A stretch of DNA of 64,000 nucleotides from Lachnospiraceae bacterium UBA2734. GTDB lineage: Bacteria; Bacillota; Clostridia; Lachnospirales; Lachnospiraceae. The DNA is taken from the NCBI GenBank assembly GCA_002353635.1, contig DEKA01000005.1, forward strand, positions 24,603-88,602, read 5' to 3'. The notes under the pieces were generated by a model. That model was not told the DNA's origin and searched no databases. It saw only the letters and a program-made list of their open reading frames with translations. The position numbers were made by a program, and so were the translations under genes. Positions 1-8,806 of this stretch are shown one piece after another (position 1 is the stretch's first letter; every line of letters begins with the position of its first letter).

Positions 1-893
1 GTGCTGCCCAGACTGCAAAACCGCATAAGGTGAACGGAAGACATTATCCGGCAGAGGGGCAGAGTCCAACTGTCCGGATTATTGTTGCCACGCATAAACA
101 GTACCGTATGCCAACGGACAAGATGTACCTTCCGCTCCATGTGGGGGCGGCTGTCGAGGTGGACAAGAACGGCCAGGAGAAGGACATAGGCTACCACAAG
201 GACAATGTCGGAGAGAATATCTCGGTGCGCAATCCTCATTTCTGCGAGCTGACAGGACTTTACTGGGCATGGAAGCATCTGCATCAGGACTACATCGGCC
301 TTTGCCACTACCGGAGATATTTCAAGGGAAAGCCTGAACACAGATCAGCGATCAAAGGCGATATTTTCGATTATATCCTGACATACAAGGAGCTCCGGCC
401 CATGCTGGGGCAGTACAAAGTCTTTGTCCCGAGAAAAAGATATTACATTATCGAGACCCTTTACTCCCATTACGATCATACCCATTTCATCGATCACCTT
501 GAGAAGACAAGAGAAATTATAAAGAACAAGTATCCGGACTATCTGGAGAGCTACGACGAAGTGATGCATATGCGCAGCGGCCATATGTGGAACATGATGA
601 TCATGACGCGAGAGCTGCTGAACGAGTACTGCACGTGGCTCTTTGATATTCTCTTTACGCTTGAGACTGAGGTCGATTTTCAGAACTACAACCAGTATCA
701 GGGCAGATACAGCGGACGTGTGGGCGAACTGATTTTCAATGTGTGGCTGCGCCAGCAGGTGAAGAGCGGACATCTGCGCAAAGATGAAATCAAGACGCTC
801 CCTTATCTGTATGTCGAGCGGGTGAAGTGGGGGAAGAAGATCAAGCAGTTCCTTGTTGCCAAATATCTCGGCAGAAAATATGACGCGCAGTAG
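1..893 (+). CDS. DUF4422 family glycosyltransferase (5' end probably outside the window)
   Basis: Resembles DUF4422 proteins, putative capsule or cell-wall glycosyltransferases of the cytosolic face. The conserved core starts near VRIIVATHK and contains GLYWAWKHL and the strongly conserved LCHYRRYF stretch (about residues 80-98 counted from position 30). The C-terminal part is aromatic and basic, with no membrane segments. The reading frame stays open to the window edge. The first possible start inside is GTG at 30, which has no ribosome binding site, so the true start is probably upstream. A LicD gene follows 18 bases downstream, so the two are probably co-transcribed in a glycan operon. Family assignment is fairly sure; the donor and acceptor sugars are unknown. 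Confidence 0.8.
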   Translation, partial: AAQTAKPHKVNGRHYPAEGQSPTVRIIVATHKQYRMPTDKMYLPLHVGAAVEVDKNGQEKDIGYHKDNVGENISVRNPHFCELTGLYWAWKHLHQDYIGLCHYRRYFKGKPEHRSAIKGDIFDYILTYKELRPMLGQYKVFVPRKRYYIIETLYSHYDHTHFIDHLEKTREIIKNKYPDYLESYDEVMHMRSGHMWNMMIMTRELLNEYCTWLFDILFTLETEVDFQNYNQYQGRYSGRVGELIFNVWLRQQVKSGHLRKDEIKTLPYLYVERVKWGKKIKQFLVAKYLGRKYDAQ

Positions 894-911
894 TCAGCAC
901 AGGGCCATTCT

Positions 912-1862
912 ATGAATCTGGAAACGATCGGGATATTCAAACATATTAAGTCGAAGGACGCCATCGTGCTCACGGATGACCAGCTCCATGCGCTGCAGAG
1001 AACTCTGAACGGAATTCTTCGGGATATCGTGACGGTCTGTGAGGAAAATGGCCTGACCTACGAGCTCGGCGGAGGCTCCTGTCTTGGTGCGGTGCGCCAT
1101 CACGGCTTCATTCCCTGGGATGACGACATCGATATCAACATGCCAAGGCGTGACCATGATATCTTTATCGTGAAGTTCCGGGAAAAATTCGGGGACCGCT
1201 ACTGGGTTCACACGCCGAGGGAGACAAAGGAGTACGGCCTCCTTCTCTCAAGGGTCCTCCTGAAGGGTACGAGCGTGCGGACCAGAGAGGATTTTCACAA
1301 CAAAGAGTGCGGCGCCTTCGTTGATATCTTCGTCATCGAGAATACATATGACAACAAAGTTCTCCGGCAGATTCACGGCATCGTCTGCATGGCCTTCGGC
1401 CTCGCCCAATCCTGCCGCAAGTTCTTCCGGGACAGAAAGCCCCTCCTTGCCCTCCTTGACGGGTGCGAAAATGAGGAGGAGAGACGGCAGTACCAGCGCG
1501 TCTTCCGCGTGAAAATTGCGATCGGCGCGGTTCTCTCCTTCATGAGCCTCGATTCCTGGATCCGCGCGGCGGACCGGTGGTACTCCATGTGCCGGGATGA
1601 TCATTCCAGATATGTAACAGTTCCGGCAGGAAGAGCGCATTTCTTTGGCGAGATGTATCTGCGGAGCGATCTCTGCAGAACAGTGGAGATTTCCTACGAT
1701 GGAGAGAAGAGAGCGGTTCCGGCTGCGTATGATCTGTATCTGCGCAGACTCTACGGCGATTACATGCAGATTCCAGAGGATGCAGAGAAGGAACAGCACG
1801 TCTTCTTTGCACCATTTTATCTGACAGATGCAGATACCGGCGCTGTCGCCGGAGAGCAGTGA
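912..1862 (+). CDS. LicD family phosphotransferase
   Basis: LicD proteins transfer phosphocholine or other phospho-groups, often from CDP-activated donors, onto surface glycans such as teichoic acids and lipooligosaccharides. The signature lies at about residues 52-76: YELGGGSCLGAVRHHG followed by PWDDDIDI, the acidic cluster expected to bind metal and nucleotide. At 316 residues the length is normal. No signal peptide or membrane segment is visible, so it probably acts at the inner face of the membrane. It sits between DUF4422 and an IspD/TarI-like cytidylyltransferase, which fits a CDP-linked substituent made and used locally. The ATG at 912 has only a weak upstream binding site. The substrate cannot be told from sequence. 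Confidence 0.88.
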   Translation: MNLETIGIFKHIKSKDAIVLTDDQLHALQRTLNGILRDIVTVCEENGLTYELGGGSCLGAVRHHGFIPWDDDIDINMPRRDHDIFIVKFREKFGDRYWVHTPRETKEYGLLLSRVLLKGTSVRTREDFHNKECGAFVDIFVIENTYDNKVLRQIHGIVCMAFGLAQSCRKFFRDRKPLLALLDGCENEEERRQYQRVFRVKIAIGAVLSFMSLDSWIRAADRWYSMCRDDHSRYVTVPAGRAHFFGEMYLRSDLCRTVEISYDGEKRAVPAAYDLYLRRLYGDYMQIPEDAEKEQHVFFAPFYLTDADTGAVAGEQ

Positions 1863-1905
1863 TGAGGCACCCGGCGGGTGGAATTAAGAACAGGAGAGAT
1901 GACGT

Positions 1906-2634
1906 ATGAGCAATATCGCACTGATCTTTGCCGGCGGAACCGGCAAGAGAATGAACACGACATCCGGCCTTCCAAAGCAGTTCCTTGAGCTGTACGGCAA
2001 GCCTATCATTATCTACACACTGGACAAGTTCGAGAATGACGACGATGTCGAGGGCATCGTCATCGCCTGTCTCGAGGCATACATTCCGAAGATGTGGAAG
2101 CTGTGTGCCAAGTTCCATATCACCAAGGTGGAGGCCATTGTTCCGGGCGGATCGACCGGACAGGAGTCCATCTACCACGGACTCAAGAAGGTACATGAGC
2201 TCCATCCGCAGGACGATACGGTCGTTCTCGTACACGACGGCGTGCGCCCGCTCGTGGATCCCCTGACGATCTCCAACAGCATCCGCGTCGCAAGAGAAAA
2301 AGGAAATGCCATCACAGTGACGCCTGCGACGGAGACAGTCATCCTCGACAGCAGTGACGACAAGGTCGGCACAATTCTCGACAGACACCAGTGCCAGCTC
2401 GCCAAGGCGCCGCAGACGTTCTTTGTCAAAGACCTCCTCGAGTGCCACGAGAAGGCGAGAGCTGAGGGAAGAAATGACTTCATCGACTCCGCCAATCTGA
2501 TGCGTCACTATGGAAAAGAGCTGTACACCGTAGAGGGCAAGACGGAGAACATCAAGATCACGACGCCGATTGACTACTATATTTTCAAGGCGATCATTAC
2601 GGCAAAGGAAAGCTCCAATGCGTTCGGTCTCTAA
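1906..2634 (+). CDS. IspD/TarI-like CTP:alditol-phosphate cytidylyltransferase
   Basis: Member of the IspD/TarI nucleotidyltransferase family, which makes CDP-methylerythritol (IspD) or CDP-ribitol (TarI) from CTP. Visible motifs are the N-terminal nucleotide loop FAGGTGKRM, LPKQFLELYGKPII, GGSTGQESIYHGL and VHDGVRPLVD. At 242 residues it is of normal length. An AGGAGA ribosome binding site precedes the ATG. The neighbours, LicD upstream and a CDP-glycerol glycerophosphotransferase-family gene downstream, argue for a TarI-like role supplying a CDP-alditol or similar donor rather than isoprenoid synthesis. No TarJ-type reductase is adjacent, so the exact alditol is open. The family is certain; the substrate is inferred from context. 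Confidence 0.82.
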   Translation: MSNIALIFAGGTGKRMNTTSGLPKQFLELYGKPIIIYTLDKFENDDDVEGIVIACLEAYIPKMWKLCAKFHITKVEAIVPGGSTGQESIYHGLKKVHELHPQDDTVVLVHDGVRPLVDPLTISNSIRVAREKGNAITVTPATETVILDSSDDKVGTILDRHQCQLAKAPQTFFVKDLLECHEKARAEGRNDFIDSANLMRHYGKELYTVEGKTENIKITTPIDYYIFKAIITAKESSNAFGL

Positions 2635-3055
2635 GCGGGATCGAAGACGCGCAGGAATTCTCATCGCCGGTGCAGCGCTCGTGCTGGCCATTGCCATTCT
2701 GCATCCCTGGTATGTGCGGTATATGACCAGATACAACAGCGAGGTGTGTGAGAAGGCGCGCTTTGTCCTAGAGGACCGCTATAACCACCGCGTGGAGGAG
2801 CAGATGAAGCAGGGCGTATCCCTGAATGATATTGATTATGAGGATGCCCTGCGGCAGGCTGTCAGACAGGAGTTCGGCGCAGATCTGACGGCGGTCAGGA
2901 GCGGGGAGTACGAGGTGAAGGGGATCTGCCGCGCGGGCGGCACATATACCATTTACATGGACCCTTCGACCCACAGAATAAAGACACACTGCAGTTATCC
3001 GGGACACGGAGATTATCAGATGTTTACAACGCCTTTTGGGACGAAGCAGGCGTGA
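2618..3055 (+). CDS. Small single-pass membrane protein of unknown function
   Basis: A 145-residue protein not recognised as a known family. It has a short basic N-terminus (SKRDRRR), one hydrophobic segment at about residues 12-28, then a soluble, probably extracytoplasmic domain of about 110 residues with two cysteines (GICRAGG and THCSYPG) that could pair. The ATG at 2618 is preferred over one at 2570 because AAGGA lies at suitable spacing and the overlap with the upstream gene falls from about 65 to 17 bases, typical of translational coupling. Its place between the cytidylyltransferase and the CDP-glycerol transferase-like gene suggests an accessory role in polymer assembly. That role is inferred only. 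Confidence 0.6.
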   Translation: MRSVSKRDRRRAGILIAGAALVLAIAILHPWYVRYMTRYNSEVCEKARFVLEDRYNHRVEEQMKQGVSLNDIDYEDALRQAVRQEFGADLTAVRSGEYEVKGICRAGGTYTIYMDPSTHRIKTHCSYPGHGDYQMFTTPFGTKQA

Positions 3056-3141
3056 ACATGGAATGACGTTCAGCAGACGCATCTGTATGATCAGTCCTTC
3101 CGGGCGTCACTGAACAAGAACAGAAAGGTTATCAGGATATT

Positions 3142-4485
3142 ATGTTGGTAGGGAGAGTAATCGCAAAAAAATGCCGGCGCCTCTATCCGGTTATGGTCGA
3201 GGGCAAATTCTTCAAGAGGATCGGCAACTGCTTCAAGCAGTTCTTTACATGGCTGGATCGGAAAATAGGCTACGGCGCAAGATGCATTCTTTCCCGGCAC
3301 ACAAAGGTCAATGACAATCAGGTGCTGTTCTTTGCGTTCAACCACATGATCAGCTGCAACCTCAAGTACATCAGCGAGGAACTGATCCGGCGGGAGGCTC
3401 CCGTGGAGATTTACTGGGCAGTGGCAACGCCGGCAAAGAACCACGTGGACACAAAGGAGATTCTGGCAAAAGAGTTCGGCACACTCTCCAGTAATGATCC
3501 TCATGTGAAGGAGCTGAAGGCGTACGTGAAAGAGCACGTGCACATCATTCAGCGCAACACCTATGAGTTCTTCCAGATTGCGGCATCGTCCAAGGTGATC
3601 ATCATCAACTCCCTTCTTGGAGACAAGTTCTTCCCCTTCCCTGTAAAGAAGAACCAGATCGTGGCCGAGACGTGGCACGGCTCCCTTGGCATCAAGAGAT
3701 TTGATCCCGCACACTACAACACGAACATGTCCTGGCCGGTTGCGGCAGAGAGAACGGGGCGCCTCACGTCATACTGCATCTCCAACTCGACGTTTGAGGA
3801 TGCTGTTTTCAGGGAGACATTCTGGCAGAAGACGCCGATCCTCAAGCTCGGACATGCGAGAAATGATATCTTCTTCCCGCAGTTCGCAAAGACGAGGGAA
3901 TACCTTCGGAGTGAGTTCATTGACGATTACAGCCTTCCGGCCGATGTACACTTCGCATTGTATGCGCCCACATTCAGAGATGATCATAACTTTGAGGTCT
4001 ATGATCTGAATGCGCACCAGATCGTAGAGGCTCTGAAGAAGAGATTCGGCGGCGACTGGAGACTTCTTCTTCGCTACCACGACAACGACAAGAAGAATGA
4101 GGTCTCGAGCAATACAGTGTCATCGAATGAGGTCATTGACGTGACCGCTTATCCTGATATGCAGGAGCTCCTGGCCATCACGGACGTCGGCATCACGGAT
4201 TACTCCTCCTGGATCTATGACTATGTGCTCAAGAGAAAGCCCGGCTTTATCTTCGCCATGGATATCGACGAGTACAACAACGAGCGCGGATTTTATTTCC
4301 GCCTTGAGGATACGCCTTTTCCCGTTGCGCGGGATTCCGATGAGCTGGCAGCGAACATTGCACAGTTCGACGACGCACTCTATCAGAAGAAAATCGATGC
4401 GTTTCTTGCGGACAAGGGTTCCATCGACGACGGCAATGCGGCAGTGCGCATAGCGGATCAGGTTCTTGCGTGGACGAAGGGCTGA
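3142..4485 (+). CDS. CDP-glycerol glycerophosphotransferase family protein (TagB/TagF/TarL-like)
   Basis: Belongs to the family of enzymes that transfer glycerol-phosphate or ribitol-phosphate from CDP-alditols onto teichoic-acid acceptors. Hallmarks are AETWHGSLGIKRFD, with the conserved histidine in the HGS context, and the C-terminal TDYSSWIYDYVL stretch used to bind the CDP donor. The 447 residues are the size of a primase or single-domain polymerase and lack the long N-terminal GT part of bifunctional forms. It is a peripheral membrane enzyme by family. An upstream cytidylyltransferase could supply the donor. Whether it adds one unit or polymerises cannot be decided here. Confidence 0.88.
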   Translation: MLVGRVIAKKCRRLYPVMVEGKFFKRIGNCFKQFFTWLDRKIGYGARCILSRHTKVNDNQVLFFAFNHMISCNLKYISEELIRREAPVEIYWAVATPAKNHVDTKEILAKEFGTLSSNDPHVKELKAYVKEHVHIIQRNTYEFFQIAASSKVIIINSLLGDKFFPFPVKKNQIVAETWHGSLGIKRFDPAHYNTNMSWPVAAERTGRLTSYCISNSTFEDAVFRETFWQKTPILKLGHARNDIFFPQFAKTREYLRSEFIDDYSLPADVHFALYAPTFRDDHNFEVYDLNAHQIVEALKKRFGGDWRLLLRYHDNDKKNEVSSNTVSSNEVIDVTAYPDMQELLAITDVGITDYSSWIYDYVLKRKPGFIFAMDIDEYNNERGFYFRLEDTPFPVARDSDELAANIAQFDDALYQKKIDAFLADKGSIDDGNAAVRIADQVLAWTKG

Positions 4486-4607
4486 GCGGATTGGCGGGTT
4501 GATGAAGAACGGGGCAGATCTGAAAATTTCACTGAGTGGGGCCTGCGGGCCTCGAGTTTGCGTGCAAACGGTTTTTACAGTGAGGCTTCGCAGCAGGGAG
4601 CAGGGAA

Positions 4608-5687
4608 TTGAAAAAGAGAAACGGATCAATTGATTTTCTGCGCTTTATCTTCGCGGTGATCATCATGCTCCATCACTCACGTTACGTGGTGGGGTACGAC
4701 AACTGCGTCTTTGCAGGCGGGTCCCTCGGCGTTGAGTTCTTCTTTCTTGTGTCCGGCTATCTGATGGCAGCCTCCGCAGAGAGGGCAGCCAAGAGGTCAA
4801 AGACACAGAGTCTTGGCAGCGAGACTTTTCAGTTTCTGAAGAGAAAAATCCTGCCGATTTATCCAGAGTTTCTGATCGGGTGGCTCATCGGCCTCTTTGT
4901 CATGATCTTTGCCCATCATCTGCGCGGAGCGGAGATTGTAAAGAGCATCGGCAAATGGATCTTCGAGCCTCTTCTTCTGGAGATGACAGGCCTGTTCACC
5001 GGCGGATTCGACGGCGTTGTCTGGTATATCGGCTCTATGCTCCTGTGCATGGCACTATTGTATCCGCTGCTGCGCAGGTATCCGGACATGATGAAGAAGG
5101 TTGCGGCACCGATTTTTGCGGTGCTCCTTTTTGGCTTTCTCTGCCAGAACTACAGCCATCCGAGAGATCCTGCGGTATGGACGGGGCTTGTGATGAAGGG
5201 GAATATACGCGCGATGGCTGATCTCCTTCTCGGCGTTGTGAGCTGGCAGTTCTGCGGACATCTGAAGGCACTGCCTTTGAACCGCCTCGGGCAGGCCCTC
5301 TGTCTCTTCGCTGAGATCCTTCTCTATGGCGCCGTCATCGTCTACATGTACACACAAATCCCGACCAACTGGGATTACCTCTTTATTCTTCTGCTGTTCC
5401 TTGCTGTGACGCTCTCGTTCAGCGGGCAGGCGCTTGGAAGCAGCCTGTTCGACAATGCAGTGAGCAGATGGCTGACCAGATACTCGACGGCGCTGTATTT
5501 TGGGCATCTCTATATAGCGACGAACATGGACGCCATCATGCATGGCGGCACGGGGGCAGAGAGAATCGGTGTCTACGCAGCGCTGGCTTTTCTGAACGGA
5601 CTTATCGTCATGGCGCTTGCCTCTTTGTACAGGCGCATGAAGCCGGCAGCCGGGAGGATTCTACGCAGAGCATTTCTTTTAAGGTAA
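4608..5687 (+). CDS. Acyltransferase 3 family membrane protein (OafA/WecH-like)
   Basis: Integral membrane acyltransferase that probably O-acetylates sugars of the surface polymer. The N-terminal NGSIDFLRFIFAVIIMLHHS contains the family hallmark pattern with the candidate catalytic histidines, followed by FFLVSGYLMA and about ten hydrophobic segments in 359 residues. The start is a TTG at 4608, chosen because a strong AGGGAGCAGGG purine run precedes it and the motif begins directly afterwards. It follows the CDP-glycerol transferase-like gene after 122 bases and precedes the ABC exporter by ten bases, so acylation may precede or accompany export. The substrate is unknown. Confidence 0.85.
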   Translation: MKKRNGSIDFLRFIFAVIIMLHHSRYVVGYDNCVFAGGSLGVEFFFLVSGYLMAASAERAAKRSKTQSLGSETFQFLKRKILPIYPEFLIGWLIGLFVMIFAHHLRGAEIVKSIGKWIFEPLLLEMTGLFTGGFDGVVWYIGSMLLCMALLYPLLRRYPDMMKKVAAPIFAVLLFGFLCQNYSHPRDPAVWTGLVMKGNIRAMADLLLGVVSWQFCGHLKALPLNRLGQALCLFAEILLYGAVIVYMYTQIPTNWDYLFILLLFLAVTLSFSGQALGSSLFDNAVSRWLTRYSTALYFGHLYIATNMDAIMHGGTGAERIGVYAALAFLNGLIVMALASLYRRMKPAAGRILRRAFLLR

Positions 5688-5697
5688 TCTGGAGCGT

Positions 5698-6474
5698 ATG
5701 GAAAAGATCTCGAAAACAATTCAACAGTACTGGTTTATGTTCGAGGAGCTCGTAAACCGCGACTTCAAGCAGCGCTACAAGAGAAGCGTTCTGGGCATGG
5801 CCTGGTCTATTCTCTCGCCCCTTATGACACTGCTCGTGATGCGCGTTATTTTCACGCAGTTCTTCTCAAAAGATATTCCGCACTACACGATTTACCTCTT
5901 TTCAGGCAATATCGTTATGTCTTATTTTCGCGAGTCCACAAGACAGGGCATGAGGTCGCTGGTCTCCAACTCAAAGATCTTTACGAAAATAAATGTGCCC
6001 AAGTACCTCTTCCTCCTCTCGAAGAATGTATCGGCACTTGTGAACTTCGGCCTGACGCTTGTTGTCTATTTTGCCTTCTGCGTGATGGATCACATCACCT
6101 TCACGCCGAAGATGATCCTGCTCGTGTTCCCGGTTCTGTGCCTTCTTGTCATGAACATCGGCATCGGCGGGATCCTGTCGGCCATGTATGTCTTTTTTGA
6201 GGATACGTCCTATCTCTACGACGTTCTGCTCACGCTCCTCAACTACATGTCGGCCATCTTCTATTCGATCGACAAGTTCCCGCAGTCCATGCAGATGATG
6301 TACATGCTCAACCCTGTTTATGTGTACATCAAGTATTTCCGCCTGATTGTGATCGACGGCATCATCCCCTCCCTGGGGTATCATGTGCTGTGTGTCTTCT
6401 ATGCGGTGTTCTATCTGGCACTTGGCATGTATATTTACAAGAAATTCAATCATGATTTCTTGTACTATTTATAA
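5698..6474 (+). CDS. ABC-2 type polysaccharide/teichoic acid export permease (TagG/Wzm-like)
   Basis: Permease half of a two-component exporter for lipid-linked teichoic acid or polysaccharide. The N-terminal ELVNRDFKQRYKRSVLGMAWSILSPL is a hallmark of the ABC-2 polysaccharide export family, followed by six hydrophobic segments. At 258 residues it has the usual length. The ATPase gene follows after 68 bases, so the two form one transporter. Its presence beside CDP-alditol enzymes supports a wall-teichoic-acid-like pathway with cytoplasmic polymer completion and ABC export. Confidence 0.9.
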   Translation: MEKISKTIQQYWFMFEELVNRDFKQRYKRSVLGMAWSILSPLMTLLVMRVIFTQFFSKDIPHYTIYLFSGNIVMSYFRESTRQGMRSLVSNSKIFTKINVPKYLFLLSKNVSALVNFGLTLVVYFAFCVMDHITFTPKMILLVFPVLCLLVMNIGIGGILSAMYVFFEDTSYLYDVLLTLLNYMSAIFYSIDKFPQSMQMMYMLNPVYVYIKYFRLIVIDGIIPSLGYHVLCVFYAVFYLALGMYIYKKFNHDFLYYL

Positions 6475-6542
6475 TTGTTCAGCACCCCAGAAAAGTCTGA
6501 AAATCCGGATGGGGAGCCCGCTTACTATCATCAGGAAACATT

Positions 6543-7457
6543 ATGAGTGTGATCGACTGCAGTCATGTCAGCATCCGTTACATCACGGGTGACTTCAAAT
6601 CAATAGGTCTTAAGGAATATATCGTGAGACGCCTCACGAACAATTACCACGTCAAGGAATTCTGGGCGGACAAGGACATCACGTTCCAGCTCGAGAAGGG
6701 CGATATGCTGGGCATCATCGGCACAAACGGCGCCGGCAAGTCGACGCTTCTGAAGGCCATCACCGGCATCATGGTGCCGACGGGCGGAGAGATCAAAGTG
6801 AAGGGCAATATCGCAGCGCTCCTGGAGCTGGCTTCCGGCTTCGACGGCGATATGACGGTGCGTGAGAATACATATCTGCGCGGTGCTCTTCTTGGCTACA
6901 CGCGGCGCTTTCTCGATGAAAAGTACGACGAGATCATCCGCTTCGCCGAGCTCCAGGACTTTCAGGACTACATGTTCAAGCAGCTCAGCTCCGGCATGAA
7001 GTCAAGACTTGCCTTCTCCATCGCCTGCCTTGTCAATCCTGACATTCTCATTCTCGATGAGGTCCTCTCTGTGGGCGACGGCGCCTTCCGCAAGAAGTCC
7101 GGCGACAAGATGAAGGAGATCATCAGCGGCGGCGTGACCGCTATTCTTGTCAGTCACGTGATGCCGCAGGTGCGGGAGCTGTGCAACAAGATTCTCTGGC
7201 TCGACCACGGCAAGCAGGTTATTTTCACGGATGATGCGGAGCTGGCCTGCGATGCATATGAGGAGTTTCTCGCACAGAAGAAAAAGAAACCGCCGAAGAC
7301 CGTTGAGGAGATGAGGACGCTCCAGAGAGCATGGCACATCCGCCAGGAGAAGGAGACGGCCGAGAAGGCGAAGAAGGCCGCGGAAAAGGCCGCAAAAGAG
7401 GCAAAGGCGGCGCACGAGAAGGCTGAGGCCGACCGGAAGGCGCTACAGAACAATTGA
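6543..7457 (+). CDS. ABC polysaccharide/teichoic acid exporter ATPase (TagH/Wzt-like)
   Basis: ATP-binding partner of the upstream permease. Walker A GTNGAGKST lies near residue 60, the signature LSSGMKSRLAFS near 150 and Walker B ILILDEVLSVGD near 170; the early FWADKDITF stretch is typical of Wzt/TagH. Unlike Wzt proteins with a carbohydrate-binding C-domain, this one ends in about 55 residues rich in Lys, Ala and Glu (EKAKKAAEKAAKEAKAAHEK), predicted to be one long charged helix. The ATG follows AGGAAA. The tail may mediate oligomerisation or recruitment; this is an inference. Confidence 0.9.
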   Translation: MSVIDCSHVSIRYITGDFKSIGLKEYIVRRLTNNYHVKEFWADKDITFQLEKGDMLGIIGTNGAGKSTLLKAITGIMVPTGGEIKVKGNIAALLELASGFDGDMTVRENTYLRGALLGYTRRFLDEKYDEIIRFAELQDFQDYMFKQLSSGMKSRLAFSIACLVNPDILILDEVLSVGDGAFRKKSGDKMKEIISGGVTAILVSHVMPQVRELCNKILWLDHGKQVIFTDDAELACDAYEEFLAQKKKKPPKTVEEMRTLQRAWHIRQEKETAEKAKKAAEKAAKEAKAAHEKAEADRKALQNN

Positions 7458-7578
7458 TCCGTGCACGGAGGAGACGCCTGCATTCGGCGCATTTGAAAGC
7501 GTGATTTACAAACGGCCATGTATCAGGAATTTTTGTGCGTAATTTGTGGGTAATGCATAAGAAAGTGCAGAGAGAAAA

Positions 7579-8775
7579 ATGAGCAGCGGAAAGACAAATG
7601 AAAAGAGCGCACTGCAGGAAGACCTTGCACACAATGCAGGGTCACCCATTGTTACAGAGAATCTGGATGCCCTGCGCGGCGCCTCTGTACTGGTGACGGG
7701 GGCGACGGGCCTCATCGGGTCTGAGATGGTGCGCACGCTCGACTGCATCAATAAGGTACACGGGCTGCACATGCAGATTCTCGCGCTGGTCCGCAACAGG
7801 AAAAAGGCAGAAGATATTTACGGCGCTCTTCTTTCGGAGGGGAGAGTGAGGCTTGTCCTCGCAGATCTTACGGAGGATAGCTTTGTGCAGAGCGTTCTTC
7901 AGGAGATCAGCGGGAAACCGGCAGATCAGACTTCGGGCGCCGGAAGAGAGGCTGTCTCTTCTGACAGCAGTCTGCCTTCGGACAACGGCGGAGAACGCGG
8001 AGCAGGGGTACACATCGACTATATCATCCACTGCGCGGCCGTCACCACCTCAAAGACGATGGTGCAAAAGCCCGTAGAGACTATAGTGACCGCGATCCGC
8101 GGCACACAGAACATGCTGGAGCTGGCGAGGGAGACCCACTGCCGCTCGTTTGTCTATGTCTCCTCTATGGAGATGTACGGGGATCTCTCCGTGTACGGCA
8201 CGGATACGAGGGCAGATGAACAGAGAATCGGGTATCTGAATCCGCTTATCGTACGCAGCAACTACCCTGAGAGCAAGAGAATGTGCGAAAACCTTTGCGC
8301 CGGGTATGTCAGCGAATACGGTGTCCCTGTGAAAATAGCGCGCCTTGCGCAGACCTTCGGCGCAGGAATTCTGCCGACAGAAAACCGCGTGTTCGCGCAG
8401 TTCGCAAGAAGCGCAATTGCGGGGAAGGACATCGTGCTGCACACCAGGGGCCTGTCTGAGGGCAACTACTGCTACACGGCCGACTGCATCCGGGGACTGC
8501 TCACCATTCTCCTGAAGGGCAGCAGCGGTGAGGCCTATAACGTTGTCAATGAGAGCACGCACACGACGATCGCCGGCATGGCACAGATGGTGGCCGATGA
8601 GATTGCAGGCGGAAAAATCCATGTCGTCTTCGACATTCCGGAGACGAACACCTACGGCTATGCGGCAGATACGAAGCTCACCCTCCTCTCCGGGAAGCTG
8701 TGCGGTCTTGGCTGGAAGCCGGAGATCGGCCTTCCCGACATGTACCGCAGGATGATGAAAGACATGGTAAGATAG
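7579..8775 (+). CDS. NAD-dependent epimerase/dehydratase family protein with internal hydrophilic insert
   Basis: Extended short-chain dehydrogenase/reductase, probably converting a nucleotide sugar for the glycan. It has the Rossmann loop VTGATGLIGSEMV, the strand IIHCAAVTTS, the YVSSMEMYG stretch and a catalytic Tyr-x3-Lys-type site at YPESKR. At 398 residues it is longer than most relatives because of about 34 extra residues at roughly 111-144 (SGKPADQTSGAGREA...), rich in Gly, Ser and Asp, just before the strand that carries HCAAVT. The insert sits in a surface loop, so activity is probably retained. The sugar specificity is unknown. Confidence 0.8.
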   Translation: MSSGKTNEKSALQEDLAHNAGSPIVTENLDALRGASVLVTGATGLIGSEMVRTLDCINKVHGLHMQILALVRNRKKAEDIYGALLSEGRVRLVLADLTEDSFVQSVLQEISGKPADQTSGAGREAVSSDSSLPSDNGGERGAGVHIDYIIHCAAVTTSKTMVQKPVETIVTAIRGTQNMLELARETHCRSFVYVSSMEMYGDLSVYGTDTRADEQRIGYLNPLIVRSNYPESKRMCENLCAGYVSEYGVPVKIARLAQTFGAGILPTENRVFAQFARSAIAGKDIVLHTRGLSEGNYCYTADCIRGLLTILLKGSSGEAYNVVNESTHTTIAGMAQMVADEIAGGKIHVVFDIPETNTYGYAADTKLTLLSGKLCGLGWKPEIGLPDMYRRMMKDMVR

Positions 8776-8806
8776 TATAGAGTTTTAAATGGAGGGTACC
8801 CTGCGC

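Noticed and set aside
1540..2736. 398-codon minus-strand open frame
   Set aside because: It is opposite the LicD and cytidylyltransferase genes, whose motifs are clear; no recognisable protein.
4556..4576. Rho-independent terminator before the acyltransferase gene
   Set aside because: The inner stem is only 5 bp and T run is separated by GG; kept only as a possible RNA structure.
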